8,384 bases of DNA from a bacterium SM23_31. Its GTDB lineage: Bacteria > SM23-31. Shown one piece after another: positions 1-6,589 of this stretch. Numbering within the stretch: position 1 is the first letter of the stretch; each line of letters starts with the position of its first letter. The notes under the pieces are model-generated. The model worked only from the letters and a program-made list of their open reading frames with translations. It did no database searches and was not told where the DNA came from. Both the position numbers and the translations under genes were made by a program. The DNA is taken from NCBI GenBank assembly GCA_001304035.1, contig LJUD01000113.1, positions 1-8,384 on the forward strand, written 5' to 3'.

Positions 1-1107
1 GGCGTCAACTGAAATGTCATTGCCGCGATCGAGAATGTTCCCGCCGAGATACGTAGCATAGACAAGCGAACTCCCCGAAGAATTCAGCTTACTCACAAAC
101 ACATCCCTGTTCCAGCCATCCAGACTTTCATCAAACACACCCGGAGTTGCCGGAAAGTTAGTCGACATTGTAAAGCCTGTTATGTATACGTTGCCGCCGG
201 CATCTACCGCAATACCATAGCCTTCGTCTCTTTCGCCTCCGCCAATAAAGGTTGAATATACAAGCACAGGATCAATAATGAGAATATAAGCGGGATTATA
301 TTTGCCAACAGAAAATTTGTACATGTTTTTTTCACGATCGGTAATCTCATATCGTACATCAACTTCTATTTTATTGCCGTCAATAATCTGGTACGAATAT
401 GGTTTTTGTTCAATTATTTTTCCAAGGGGTGTTTTTACCTCGAGTTCATTATAACTATTAATTTTTAGTAAATCATTCTTCTTAAATTCCCCAAAATCGT
501 ATATCAGGATTATATCATCAGGGTTTGCCCCCGGCTGAACTACAAAATCGTATTTAACGGTATTCTTATTACCATAATATACGAGGTCTATCCCTTCATA
601 AATATTTTTCAGCCGAACCTTAGAATAATTTGGAACTTCAGTCCGCCATTTATCAGGATCGTTACCGATAAAATAATTATTGTTCCACGGCAGGTGGTCT
701 TCGCCTATTACCTCGGGATTATTATTCGCATCCACAAAATGAAGCTTTAAGGCATAATGTTCATATTCTTTTCCGGTTTTATTATCATCGCTTAAGTCAA
801 GCTCTGCCGGAATAGTTCCTTTTGCCTGCATGCGCCCGGAACGATAATTTATTGATGTCTCTGTTTCCCTGTTTATCCGCCTCCGGCTGAAAAGAAACGT
901 TGTACTTTCCTGTGTAAAAAACATCGCGGCTCCGCTGCCATGAGTGGAAAATTTAACTCTTGAATCAAGCTGCCCTGAATTTTTGGTAAATGTCAGTGGA
1001 AGTTTGCCGTAATTCTCTAATACTGCGGTTTTTTGAGCATAAGCGGCACCGGTGAAAATATGAACCATCAGTGTCAATTTGAGTGCGTGATAATACATTC
1101 GTTTCAT
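1..1107 (-). CDS. Secreted SBBP-repeat beta-propeller protein, N-terminal part (cut by window edge)
   Basis: The frame is open from the ATG at 1105-1107 to the left edge: 369 codons with no stop. Residues 1-24 form a signal peptide (basic MKR start, hydrophobic core, AYA then Q), so the protein is exported. Residues about 30-280 resemble the conserved domain that precedes SBBP repeats (now DUF7948), seen in YEGIDLVYYGN followed by YDFVVQPGANPDDI. From about residue 285 a seven-bladed-propeller-type SBBP repeat is readable: YSTFIGGGERDEGYGIAVD, GGNVYITGFT, then FVSKLNSSGSSLVYATYLGG starting the next unit. Family members are large cell-surface or secreted proteins of unknown ligand, and in FCB bacteria they often end in a type IX secretion tag; that end lies outside the window. 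There is no clear Shine-Dalgarno before the ATG. An in-frame ATG three codons later is possible, but the earlier start gives the better signal peptide. The family call is firm; the function is unknown. Confidence 0.85.
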   Translation of the reverse strand, partial: MKRMYYHALKLTLMVHIFTGAAYAQKTAVLENYGKLPLTFTKNSGQLDSRVKFSTHGSGAAMFFTQESTTFLFSRRRINRETETSINYRSGRMQAKGTIPAELDLSDDNKTGKEYEHYALKLHFVDANNNPEVIGEDHLPWNNNYFIGNDPDKWRTEVPNYSKVRLKNIYEGIDLVYYGNKNTVKYDFVVQPGANPDDIILIYDFGEFKKNDLLKINSYNELEVKTPLGKIIEQKPYSYQIIDGNKIEVDVRYEITDREKNMYKFSVGKYNPAYILIIDPVLVYSTFIGGGERDEGYGIAVDAGGNVYITGFTMSTNFPATPGVFDESLDGWNRDVFVSKLNSSGSSLVYATYLGGNILDRGNDISVDA

Positions 1108-1418
1108 GGAACAATTCACACTGTAAAAAGTCTACTTAAGATAATATAAGAATAGAGCATTGCAGAAGAAACCAGGCTTGGCAAAATTATTTATTAAATA
1201 AGCAACAAAAAATATACCTGTATTCCGCCAGAAGCTGATCCGTCTTTGACGGAAAAGAAGTGTTAACTGCCATAGAAATGTAATATAATATATTTTTTAA
1301 TCTTAAAGTATGATATTTCTCACAAAATTGCGAGTATTGTATTCATTTCACCTTCCGGAAAATACATGACCTGCAACTGTGTATTCGATGCAGTGTATCG
1401 TTCGGGATTTAACAATTG
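1108..1418. other. Intergenic region between two minus-strand genes
   Basis: These 311 bases lie downstream of the aminotransferase gene and upstream of the SBBP gene, so they should hold the terminator of one and the promoter of the other. The stretch is AT-rich, especially around 1271-1310. The only distinct structure is a small hairpin at 1239-1253. I found no convincing hairpin plus T-run after the aminotransferase stop and no promoter I would defend. A plus-strand reading frame that begins near 1366 runs antisense into the aminotransferase gene and is not credible as a gene. Confidence 0.5.
1239..1253. repeat. Small perfect hairpin
   Basis: TCCGTC and GACGGA form a perfect 6-bp stem around a TTT loop. 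Neither side carries a run of T, so it does not look like an intrinsic terminator. It may be a remnant of the palindromic intergenic elements seen at 6590-6642 and 8002-8301, although its sequence differs from those. Confidence 0.4.
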
Positions 1419-2576
1419 CTATTTTCGTGCTGCAAGTTCCTTAACTGCGTCGATTGCTTTTCGTATATGCTCTTCAGTGTTAAAAAAGCCGATGCTGAAC
1501 CGGACGGTACCCTCAGGTACCGTACCGATAGTTTCGTGCACGAGCGGGGCACACTGCAAGCCTGTCCGCACACCAATATTGAAATCTACATCAAGAAAAG
1601 TGCCGACATCACCAGCCGTATATCCTCTGACGTTCAGCGATAGAACCGGGGCTCGAGCCTCGAGCGAATCGGGACAATATAATATTACCCCGGGAACGTC
1701 TCTGAGCCCGTCAATGAGCATTTTCAAAAGCTTCATCTCGTGTTCATAAATGTTATCTATTCCAACGCTCCGGATAAACTTCTGCCCGGCGTATAATCCG
1801 GCAACGCCCGAAACGTTCAATGTCCCGCATTCAAGACGGAACGGGTATTCTTCAAGGTGTGTTCTTACGGCTGATTTAACACCCGTTCCTCCGAAGCGGA
1901 TCGATTCTATTTCTATGCCGTCCCTTACATACAATCCCCCGATTCCTGCAGGAGCGTAAAGTGATTTATGACCGGTAAAAGCGACAACATCAATAGAATC
2001 CCGTTCCATATTGATCGGTATCATGCCGGCGGTTTGAGCTGCGTCTATAGCAAAAGTAACGCTGCGTTCGCGACAAATCTTACCAATTTCACCTACCGGC
2101 TGAACCGTTCCCAATACGTTTGAGGCGTGGTTTACAATTACAAGTTTAGTATTATTCTTAATTTTCGCTTTGATATCGTCCGGATCAACATATCCACTGC
2201 TGTCACACGGAACATAGTCGACTTCTATACCGGATTTTTGAGAAAGAACATACAAGGGACGCAGTACGGAATTATGCTCCATATTCGTGCTGACGGCATG
2301 GTCGCCTTCTTGCAGGATCCCCTGTATGATCATATTAAGAGAATCACTGGCGTTGTAGGTAAAAACTAATCTTTCGGGCTTGCCGTCCCCGTTAAAGAAT
2401 TGCATCAGTACGGTGCGTGTTTCAAGAACCATGTTTTCAACTTCCTGCGAAAGGTCGAAGGACGCACGGCCGGGATTAACACCTTTGTCACGGTAAAATT
2501 CATACGCGAAATCATGCACTTCCTGCGGTTTCGGGAAACTCGTCGCACTGTTGTCAATGTAGATAAATTCATCCAT
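1419..2576 (-). CDS. Class V aminotransferase, cysteine desulfurase family
   Basis: This is a 385-residue fold-type I PLP enzyme, close to the usual length of about 380-400. It starts with IDNSATSFPKP (7-17), the typical opening of the stand-alone cysteine desulfurase-like family (TIGR01977). H101 would stack on PLP. D178 and Q181 in IDAAQTAG contact the cofactor. K204 in GHKSL forms the Schiff base. C342 in RTGLQCAP is the probable persulfide cysteine, and R359 in TVRFS would bind the substrate carboxylate. The family removes sulfur (or selenium) from cysteine (selenocysteine), giving alanine and an enzyme-bound persulfide. The start is the ATG at 2574-2576, with an AAAGGA Shine-Dalgarno 7 bases upstream. 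No SufU, IscU, SelD or other acceptor gene is visible nearby, so the sulfur acceptor cannot be named. It could be a selenocysteine lyase or a related beta-lyase. The fold and family are near certain; the substrate is inferred. Confidence 0.92.
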   Translation of the reverse strand: MDEFIYIDNSATSFPKPQEVHDFAYEFYRDKGVNPGRASFDLSQEVENMVLETRTVLMQFFNGDGKPERLVFTYNASDSLNMIIQGILQEGDHAVSTNMEHNSVLRPLYVLSQKSGIEVDYVPCDSSGYVDPDDIKAKIKNNTKLVIVNHASNVLGTVQPVGEIGKICRERSVTFAIDAAQTAGMIPINMERDSIDVVAFTGHKSLYAPAGIGGLYVRDGIEIESIRFGGTGVKSAVRTHLEEYPFRLECGTLNVSGVAGLYAGQKFIRSVGIDNIYEHEMKLLKMLIDGLRDVPGVILYCPDSLEARAPVLSLNVRGYTAGDVGTFLDVDFNIGVRTGLQCAPLVHETIGTVPEGTVRFSIGFFNTEEHIRKAIDAVKELAARK

Positions 2577-2583
2577 GTTATTA

Positions 2584-2589
2584 TCCTTT
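2584..2589 (-). promoter_or_regulatory. Ribosome binding site of the aminotransferase gene
   Basis: On the minus strand AAAGGA lies 7 bases before the ATG at 2574-2576. It is the clearest Shine-Dalgarno in the window and supports this start. An overlapping minus-strand frame that opens at 2626 is out of frame and lacks such a site. Confidence 0.6.
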
Positions 2590-2626
2590 CAGCTAAACTG
2601 TATCGATTATTTTCCGTCAATAACAA

Positions 2627-2656
2627 TTAATAAAATCCTGTGGCCAAATCCAACAA
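2627..2656 (-). promoter_or_regulatory. Weak candidate promoter for the aminotransferase gene
   Basis: On the minus strand TTGTTG (2651-2656) and TATTAA (2627-2632) are 18 bases apart and lie about 50 bases before the start codon. Each matches the sigma-70 consensus only partly (3 of 6 and 4 of 6), and the region is AT-rich, so chance is a real possibility. The 274-base gap to the upstream gene at 2851 does suggest that the aminotransferase has its own promoter. Confidence 0.2.
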
Positions 2657-2850
2657 CAAATACAGACATTAATAGATATTTTGTGTCACCCGGCGCCCGG
2701 ATTCAATATAATCTCTCTACATCATCGTGAATATATCTACCAAGGCTGTTTCATCTTCAATTATATCATAACAAAATCGCAGTTTTTTGACCGGGCACAA
2801 GTTATTCCAAATAATTATTACATGTCTGATTCGTTAGCCAAAACAAGCAA

Positions 2851-3126
2851 TTATACAGTAGTTTTTCCTTCTGAAGCAATTGCTTCTTTATAGATGCGTT
2901 CGCGTAGTTTTGGGAGGATATATATGGTGCTCAGGTCCAAGGTGCCGAGTTCGCGGGCGAGAACGGCTATTTTTCCTTCATTCGTTAGCTTTTTATTAAT
3001 GATAATGATGCGGTCGGATTTTATGCGGCACATGCCGCCTTTAAAATCGCCATCATCATACCGCACTGCAATATCGAGACGCGCCGCTAAATTTTCAAGT
3101 TCTTGAAGTAATTGTTGAGCATCCAT
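2851..3126 (-). CDS. Small conserved-type hypothetical protein, degenerate ImmA/IrrE-like core
   Basis: This 91-residue protein has no signal peptide or membrane segment and should be cytoplasmic. Residues 1-20 form a predicted amphipathic helix (MDAQQLLQELENLAARL). A glycine-rich turn and beta strands follow (FKGGMCRIKSDRIIIIN), then a helix VLARELGTLDL (55-65), and a charged C-terminal helix. The order 'strand IIIIN, short linker, helix with xELGx' resembles the core of ImmA/IrrE peptidases. However, the zinc motif HELGH is RELGT here (R58, E59, T62), so metal binding is not expected. I believe similar short uncharacterised proteins occur in FCB genomes, but I cannot check this. The ATG at 3124-3126 is the only sensible start. 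An AAGGA lies about 17 bases upstream, farther than usual. The gene diverges from the rimK operon and lies 274 bases from the aminotransferase gene on the same strand. It reads as a real gene; its function is unknown. Confidence 0.72.
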   Translation of the reverse strand: MDAQQLLQELENLAARLDIAVRYDDGDFKGGMCRIKSDRIIIINKKLTNEGKIAVLARELGTLDLSTIYILPKLRERIYKEAIASEGKTTV

Positions 3127-3425
3127 TTTTATATAGTTATGTTTCCTTTTTACAAAGTAAAAAAATAAACTATAAATTTCAACACTTGTTTTAGTGAAAA
3201 ATGTTTGTTATTTTCATTTTTAATTCATAATCAACTATAGTGAAGCCGTAAGGAAGCTTCAATTTACTGCTGTCGACTGTCTTATGATTGTTTTCTGCCG
3301 TACGATGAAAGCCCAAAGCTTTATTTTACCTTTACGGTTTTGTACGAAATGTACGACTGCGTGACGAGATATAAAAAAACAGAGATATTCATCGTATCTT
3401 AAGCAAATTAATATATGAGTGAGTT
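3127..3425. other. Divergent intergenic region upstream of rimK and the 91-aa gene
   Basis: These 299 bases must carry the control regions of two divergent transcription units. The half next to the 91-aa gene is very AT-rich. TGAAGC (3241-3246) and GCTTCA (3256-3261) form a 6-bp inverted repeat with a 9-base loop. Three GTACGA copies follow in the rimK-proximal half. I see no strong -35/-10 pair in either direction and no RNA gene or open frame worth calling. Confidence 0.5.
3300..3356. promoter_or_regulatory. GTACGA direct repeats, possible operator upstream of rimK
   Basis: GTACGA occurs at 3300-3305, 3342-3347 and 3351-3356. The last two belong to a 7-base direct repeat TGTACGA (3341-3347 and 3350-3356), 9 bases apart start to start. 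The first copy is 42 bases before the second, near four helical turns. They lie 70-126 bases upstream of the rimK start in the shared control region. A regulator binding site is only a guess from position and repetition. Confidence 0.2.
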
Positions 3426-4316
3426 ATGCGAGTTGCAATACTTTCCCGAAAACGTTCTCTTTATTCTACAAAGCGTTTGATAGAAGAATGCAAGAAACAG
3501 GAACTTGAGCCGGTTGTATTGAATCCGCTAAAATGTGATATAATCATCGGTAAAAAGAACGATTTTCTCTATTATAACAAAAGAAGGCTTGAAAGCATTG
3601 ACGTTGTTATTCCAAGGATCGGTTCTTCAATAACACAGTACGGAATCTCGGTACTGAGGCGGTTTTTGGACATGGGAGTCCCCTCGGTAGCTAATCCTGA
3701 GGGAATTGCCCGGGCACGGGATAAGTTTCAGGCTCTTCAGATTTTGTCAAACTCCGGTTTGCTTGTTCCGCAGACTATTATGGTGCGCAATCCTGCGAAT
3801 ATTTCAAAAGCGATTGACCGGGTCGGCGGCGTTCCGGTTATAATAAAACTTATCCGCGGGACGCAGGGTGTCGGCGTCATCATACTCGAGTCGAAACAAT
3901 CGGCAGCATCTACCGTTGAAGCCCTGTGGAGAATGGGCAGGCATATTTTAATTCAGCAGTATATTATCGAATCAAGGGGTATGGATATGCGGATTATGGT
4001 GGTTGATGGAAAAGTTGTTGCGAGTTGCCGGAGAATTGCCCGTTTTGGAGAATTCCGTTCAAACATTCATCAAGGCGCTGTCGGTGAGCCGTTAGAACTC
4101 ACCCCGGAGCAGCAAGAAGTAGCGGAAAAGGCTGCGGGGATTTTCGGTCTCGGCGTGGCGGGAGTGGATATGCTGGAATCAGTCAAAGGAATGATGGTAC
4201 TGGAGGTTAACGCTTCACCCGGATTCGAAGGAATAGAAAAAATAACGGGGGATAACGTCGCCAAACCGATAATTGAATACGCAAAACGACTCGCTTTGCA
4301 GAAAAATAATCTATAG
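3426..4316 (+). CDS. rimK: RimK family alpha-L-glutamate ligase
   Basis: This 296-residue ATP-grasp ligase matches E. coli RimK (300 residues) along its full length. Recognisable blocks are MRVAILSRKRSLYSTKRL (1-18), VIPRIGSSIT (61-70), IARARDK (94-100), VIIKLIRGTQGVGV (138-151), FRSNIHQGAVG (210-220), GVAGVDML (243-250) and LEVNASPGFEGIEK (259-272). K100 and K141 are expected ATP contacts, GTQGVGV is the glycine-rich loop, and D248, E260 and N262 are the magnesium ligands. All are intact, so it should be active. RimK adds glutamates to the C-terminus of ribosomal protein S6 in E. coli and can make poly-alpha-glutamate; relatives act on small molecules. The target here is not shown by the sequence. 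The ATG at 3426 aligns with the start of E. coli RimK. The preceding GAGTGAG is only a weak ribosome site. It is the first gene of a tight operon with two AstE/AspA-type hydrolases, which suggests attachment and removal of the same group. Confidence 0.93.
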   Translation: MRVAILSRKRSLYSTKRLIEECKKQELEPVVLNPLKCDIIIGKKNDFLYYNKRRLESIDVVIPRIGSSITQYGISVLRRFLDMGVPSVANPEGIARARDKFQALQILSNSGLLVPQTIMVRNPANISKAIDRVGGVPVIIKLIRGTQGVGVIILESKQSAASTVEALWRMGRHILIQQYIIESRGMDMRIMVVDGKVVASCRRIARFGEFRSNIHQGAVGEPLELTPEQQEVAEKAAGIFGLGVAGVDMLESVKGMMVLEVNASPGFEGIEKITGDNVAKPIIEYAKRLALQKNNL

Positions 4317-4324
4317 GCAGCGGT

Positions 4325-5344
4325 ATGAAATTCCTGGCAGGCACTTTAGAAATCGCTAAAACAAGAATTAAACGGGGCGAACGGAAGCAGATCAGGCTTC
4401 AGGTCAGCACGTCATTCGTATCAAATCCTACATACATACCGATTACCGTGCTTAGAGGTAAAAAAATGGGGCCGGTTGTGTTGATTACTGCGGCAATACA
4501 TGGAGACGAACTGAATGGAATTGAAATCGCCCGGCAGTTGATTTACAATTTTGACATGTCTAAGCTCTCCGGTACGCTGATTTGCGTTCCGGTTGTGAAT
4601 ATTTACGGATTTCAGAATACCAGCCGGTATTTGCCTGAAGGAAAAGACCTTAACCGCTTTTTCCCGGGGGATCCTGCACAGTGGTCACAGGGTAAATATG
4701 CTTATGTAATTTATACCGAACTTGTCGAGAAAAGCAATTTTGTCATCGATTTGCATACTGCTTCGGAAGGACGTTCTAATTTACCCCATGTCAGGGCGGA
4801 CATGTCCCATCCGGAAGTCGAACGGATTGCACGCGCTTTCGGAACAACTGTTATACTGGATAACAAGGGGTACAAAGGTACGCTACGACGGAGTGCGACT
4901 GAAGCCGGAATACCGACCATTGTCTTTGAGGCGGGTGAAACGCGTAAATTCGAAAAGAAAATAGCCGCTCACGGATTGCAAGGAGTGCTCAATGTGCTTA
5001 CGGAACTCGAGATGCTCCCCGGGGGAAAATATCGTGCGCCTATTCAATTTGTTGTTAAGGAATCGCATTGGGTGCGGGCAGACCACGGCGGTATTCTTTC
5101 ATTTAACACACGTCCGGGTCGATTGGTGAAAAAAAATGCAGAATTAGCCACAAACACCAATCCTTTCGGTTTCGAGGTTGAATCTATACGTGCACCATTT
5201 GCCGGATTAGTTATCGGTATTGCAACTACCCCGACGGTAACGCCGGGGCAGGGAATATGTCACTTGTCCAAATTGGACGAACCTATAAAATCCGTCAGGG
5301 AGCGGTTAATGCTCCATTACGGGAAAAAACGGGTGGTTTTTTAA
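4325..5344 (+). CDS. Succinylglutamate desuccinylase/aspartoacylase family zinc hydrolase, intact active site
   Basis: This 339-residue M14-like amidohydrolase has the two-part layout of the AstE/AspA family: a catalytic domain (about 45-230) and a C-terminal beta domain (about 238-315) with WVRADHGGIL and RAPFAGLV. The zinc ligands are H59 and E62 (AAIHGDELNGIE) and H144 (DLHTASEGR). N110 and R111 in KDLNRFFPG, with R101 in SRYLP, correspond to the substrate carboxylate site of human aspartoacylase (N70, R71, R63). E202 in VFEAGE corresponds to the general base E178. The family splits N-acyl amino acids such as N-succinylglutamate or N-acetylaspartate into a carboxylate and an amino acid; the exact substrate here is unknown. 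The gene starts 8 bases after rimK with only a weak GGCAGCGG ribosome site, so translation is probably coupled. No ast-pathway genes are present, so it is unlikely to serve arginine breakdown. A role as deconjugase opposite RimK is inferred. Confidence 0.9.
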   Translation: MKFLAGTLEIAKTRIKRGERKQIRLQVSTSFVSNPTYIPITVLRGKKMGPVVLITAAIHGDELNGIEIARQLIYNFDMSKLSGTLICVPVVNIYGFQNTSRYLPEGKDLNRFFPGDPAQWSQGKYAYVIYTELVEKSNFVIDLHTASEGRSNLPHVRADMSHPEVERIARAFGTTVILDNKGYKGTLRRSATEAGIPTIVFEAGETRKFEKKIAAHGLQGVLNVLTELEMLPGGKYRAPIQFVVKESHWVRADHGGILSFNTRPGRLVKKNAELATNTNPFGFEVESIRAPFAGLVIGIATTPTVTPGQGICHLSKLDEPIKSVRERLMLHYGKKRVVF

Positions 5345-5347
5345 AAT

Positions 5348-6346
5348 ATGGAGAACAGTATAATAATTGCGGGTGAACGGATTGCACAGGGCACGCAGAA
5401 AGAAGTTCGCCTTAAAATAAGCGAATTTTACACTGCATATCCCGTATATATTCCGGTAATTGTTACCCATGGCGTTGAAGAAGGTCCGGCTCTCTTTGTT
5501 ACTGCGGCAATTCATGGGGATGAAATAAACGGTATTGAGATTGTCAGGCGCCTGGTGACAAAAATTAATCCGAAGGAACTGCGGGGTACTGTTTTGTGCG
5601 TGCCGGTCGTGAATATTTTTGGCTTTTATACGATGTCCAGAAATCTTCCGGACCGTCGTGACCTGAATGATGCATTCCCCGGTATCCAGAAAGGTTCACC
5701 GGCTTCTCGTGTTGCTTATATACTGTTTGAGGAAATCATTAAAAAATGCGATTACGGCATCGATATACATACCCCGCAGGTAAAACGGATTGAAATACCC
5801 CACACTGAAGCAGACCTCAGCAACCGTGATGCTCACCAGCTTGCACGTGCATTCGGCACACCGGTCGTTATCAACACTGCCGGCCCTGAAAAATCACTCC
5901 AGAACAGCGCAGCGAGTGCAGATATTCCGACAATTGTATTTTCAGGCGGTGAAGTGCTCAGATTTCACGAAAATGTAACTGAGCAGGGTGTTGACGGTAT
6001 ACATAATGTTCTTGCATACCTGAATATGATCGAATTCGAAATAAGCAAGCCTGAATATTCGATTATTGTTCAGGAAAGCCGTTCTGTTCAAACCCAGCAA
6101 GGCGGTATTCTTTGTGTTAATGTGAATCCCGGAGGTCTCGTTTACCAGGGTGACTTGATTGCAAGGGTAACAAATCCCTTTGGCAGGGACGTTGAGCTTA
6201 TCAAAGCGCCTGAAACGGGATTGATAATAAGCGCATCAACAAATCCGCTTGTTAATCCCGGCAATGAAGTGTGCGCATACGTTATGCTGGATAAATCACT
6301 CGGCATTGTCGAGGAAGCACTCCGGAATAGAAAACAAACCGAATAA
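5348..6346 (+). CDS. Second AstE/AspA family protein, zinc site kept but catalytic residues substituted
   Basis: This 332-residue tandem paralogue aligns with the preceding protein over nearly its whole length without major gaps. The zinc ligands are intact: H56 and E59 (AAIHGDEINGIE) and H141 (DIHTPQ). R98, equivalent to aspartoacylase R63, is also kept. Several usual active-site residues are changed: DLNR reads DLND (D108 in place of R111), VFEAGE reads VFSGGE (S199 in place of the general base E202), PHVRAD reads PHTEAD (E154 for R157), and WVRA of the C-terminal domain reads SVQT. The reading frame is otherwise clean, with normal length and shared codon usage, so it is not a decaying pseudogene. 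It lies 3 bases after its paralogue, which implies joint expression and perhaps a heteromeric complex. It may be a regulatory subunit, a binding protein, or a hydrolase for a differently charged substrate. Family membership is firm; activity is doubtful. Confidence 0.88.
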   Translation: MENSIIIAGERIAQGTQKEVRLKISEFYTAYPVYIPVIVTHGVEEGPALFVTAAIHGDEINGIEIVRRLVTKINPKELRGTVLCVPVVNIFGFYTMSRNLPDRRDLNDAFPGIQKGSPASRVAYILFEEIIKKCDYGIDIHTPQVKRIEIPHTEADLSNRDAHQLARAFGTPVVINTAGPEKSLQNSAASADIPTIVFSGGEVLRFHENVTEQGVDGIHNVLAYLNMIEFEISKPEYSIIVQESRSVQTQQGGILCVNVNPGGLVYQGDLIARVTNPFGRDVELIKAPETGLIISASTNPLVNPGNEVCAYVMLDKSLGIVEEALRNRKQTE

Positions 6347-6374
6347 ATTACGATTGACGGCAATAATTTTTTCT

Positions 6375-6390
6375 CGCAAAGACGCAAAGG
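6375..6390 (+). repeat. CGCAAAG short direct repeat
   Basis: CGCAAAG occurs twice, one base apart, after TTCT. The same kind of 'cgcaaagacgcaaag' string is common in the intergenic DNA of many environmental bacteria. An inverted copy of the core ACGCAAAG (6382-6389) lies at 7970-7977 on the other side of the propeller gene. Confidence 0.5.
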
Positions 6391-6398
6391 GAAAATGA

Positions 6399-6424
6399 AG
6401 CTAAAAGCTAATAGCTAATAGCTA
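6399..6424 (+). repeat. AGCTAAT heptamer tandem repeat
   Basis: Three heptamers and a partial fourth (AGCTAAA, AGCTAAT, AGCTAAT, AGCTA) follow each other without gaps. AGCT is self-complementary, so the array can also fold. It could be a slippage-prone tract or a relic of a dispersed repeat; no gene overlaps it. Confidence 0.6.
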
Positions 6425-6460
6425 TTTAATTTGTGTATTTAGCGGGGCATGTTATAAAAT

Positions 6461-6489
6461 GTAGGGGCGACCCGGCGGGTCGCCTCTAC
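6461..6489. repeat. GC-rich palindromic element, 13-bp stem
   Basis: GTAGGGGCGACCC (6461-6473) and GGGTCGCCTCTAC (6477-6489) pair over 13 bp with a single G-T wobble and a GGC loop. It is much more GC-rich than its surroundings. This form (GTAGGGGCGACCC... ) is a familiar dispersed palindrome in environmental genomes. It lies about 115 bases after the operon and may stabilise or end its transcript from either side, but it lacks a T-run. Confidence 0.75.
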
Positions 6490-6589
6490 GACACTGCGCG
6501 ATTCATAATTCGCAGCAGTTGATGATACATTTTTAATATAACAGTACTTTGAAAAAAATTACTTTTATGGCAAAATTAAGCTTTTTGTT

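Noticed and set aside
1239..1253. Intrinsic terminator for the aminotransferase gene
   Set aside because: The stem is short and has no T-run in the minus-strand direction, and it lies about 165 bases beyond the stop.
1366..1749. Plus-strand open frame of 127 codons
   Set aside because: Most of it is antisense to the aminotransferase, whose motifs fill the other strand; its own translation shows no domain.
2681..2893. Plus-strand open frame of 70 codons partly in the spacer upstream of the aminotransferase
   Set aside because: No ribosome site and no recognisable motif, and its end overlaps the 91-aa gene on the other strand.
4325..5344. Assignment as AstE of the arginine succinyltransferase pathway
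   Set aside because: No astA, astB, astC or astD gene is nearby and the gene sits in a rimK operon, so only the family is claimed.
5348..6346. Second hydrolase as a pseudogene
   Set aside because: The frame is intact at full length, translation is linked by a 3-base gap, and zinc ligands and fold motifs are conserved.
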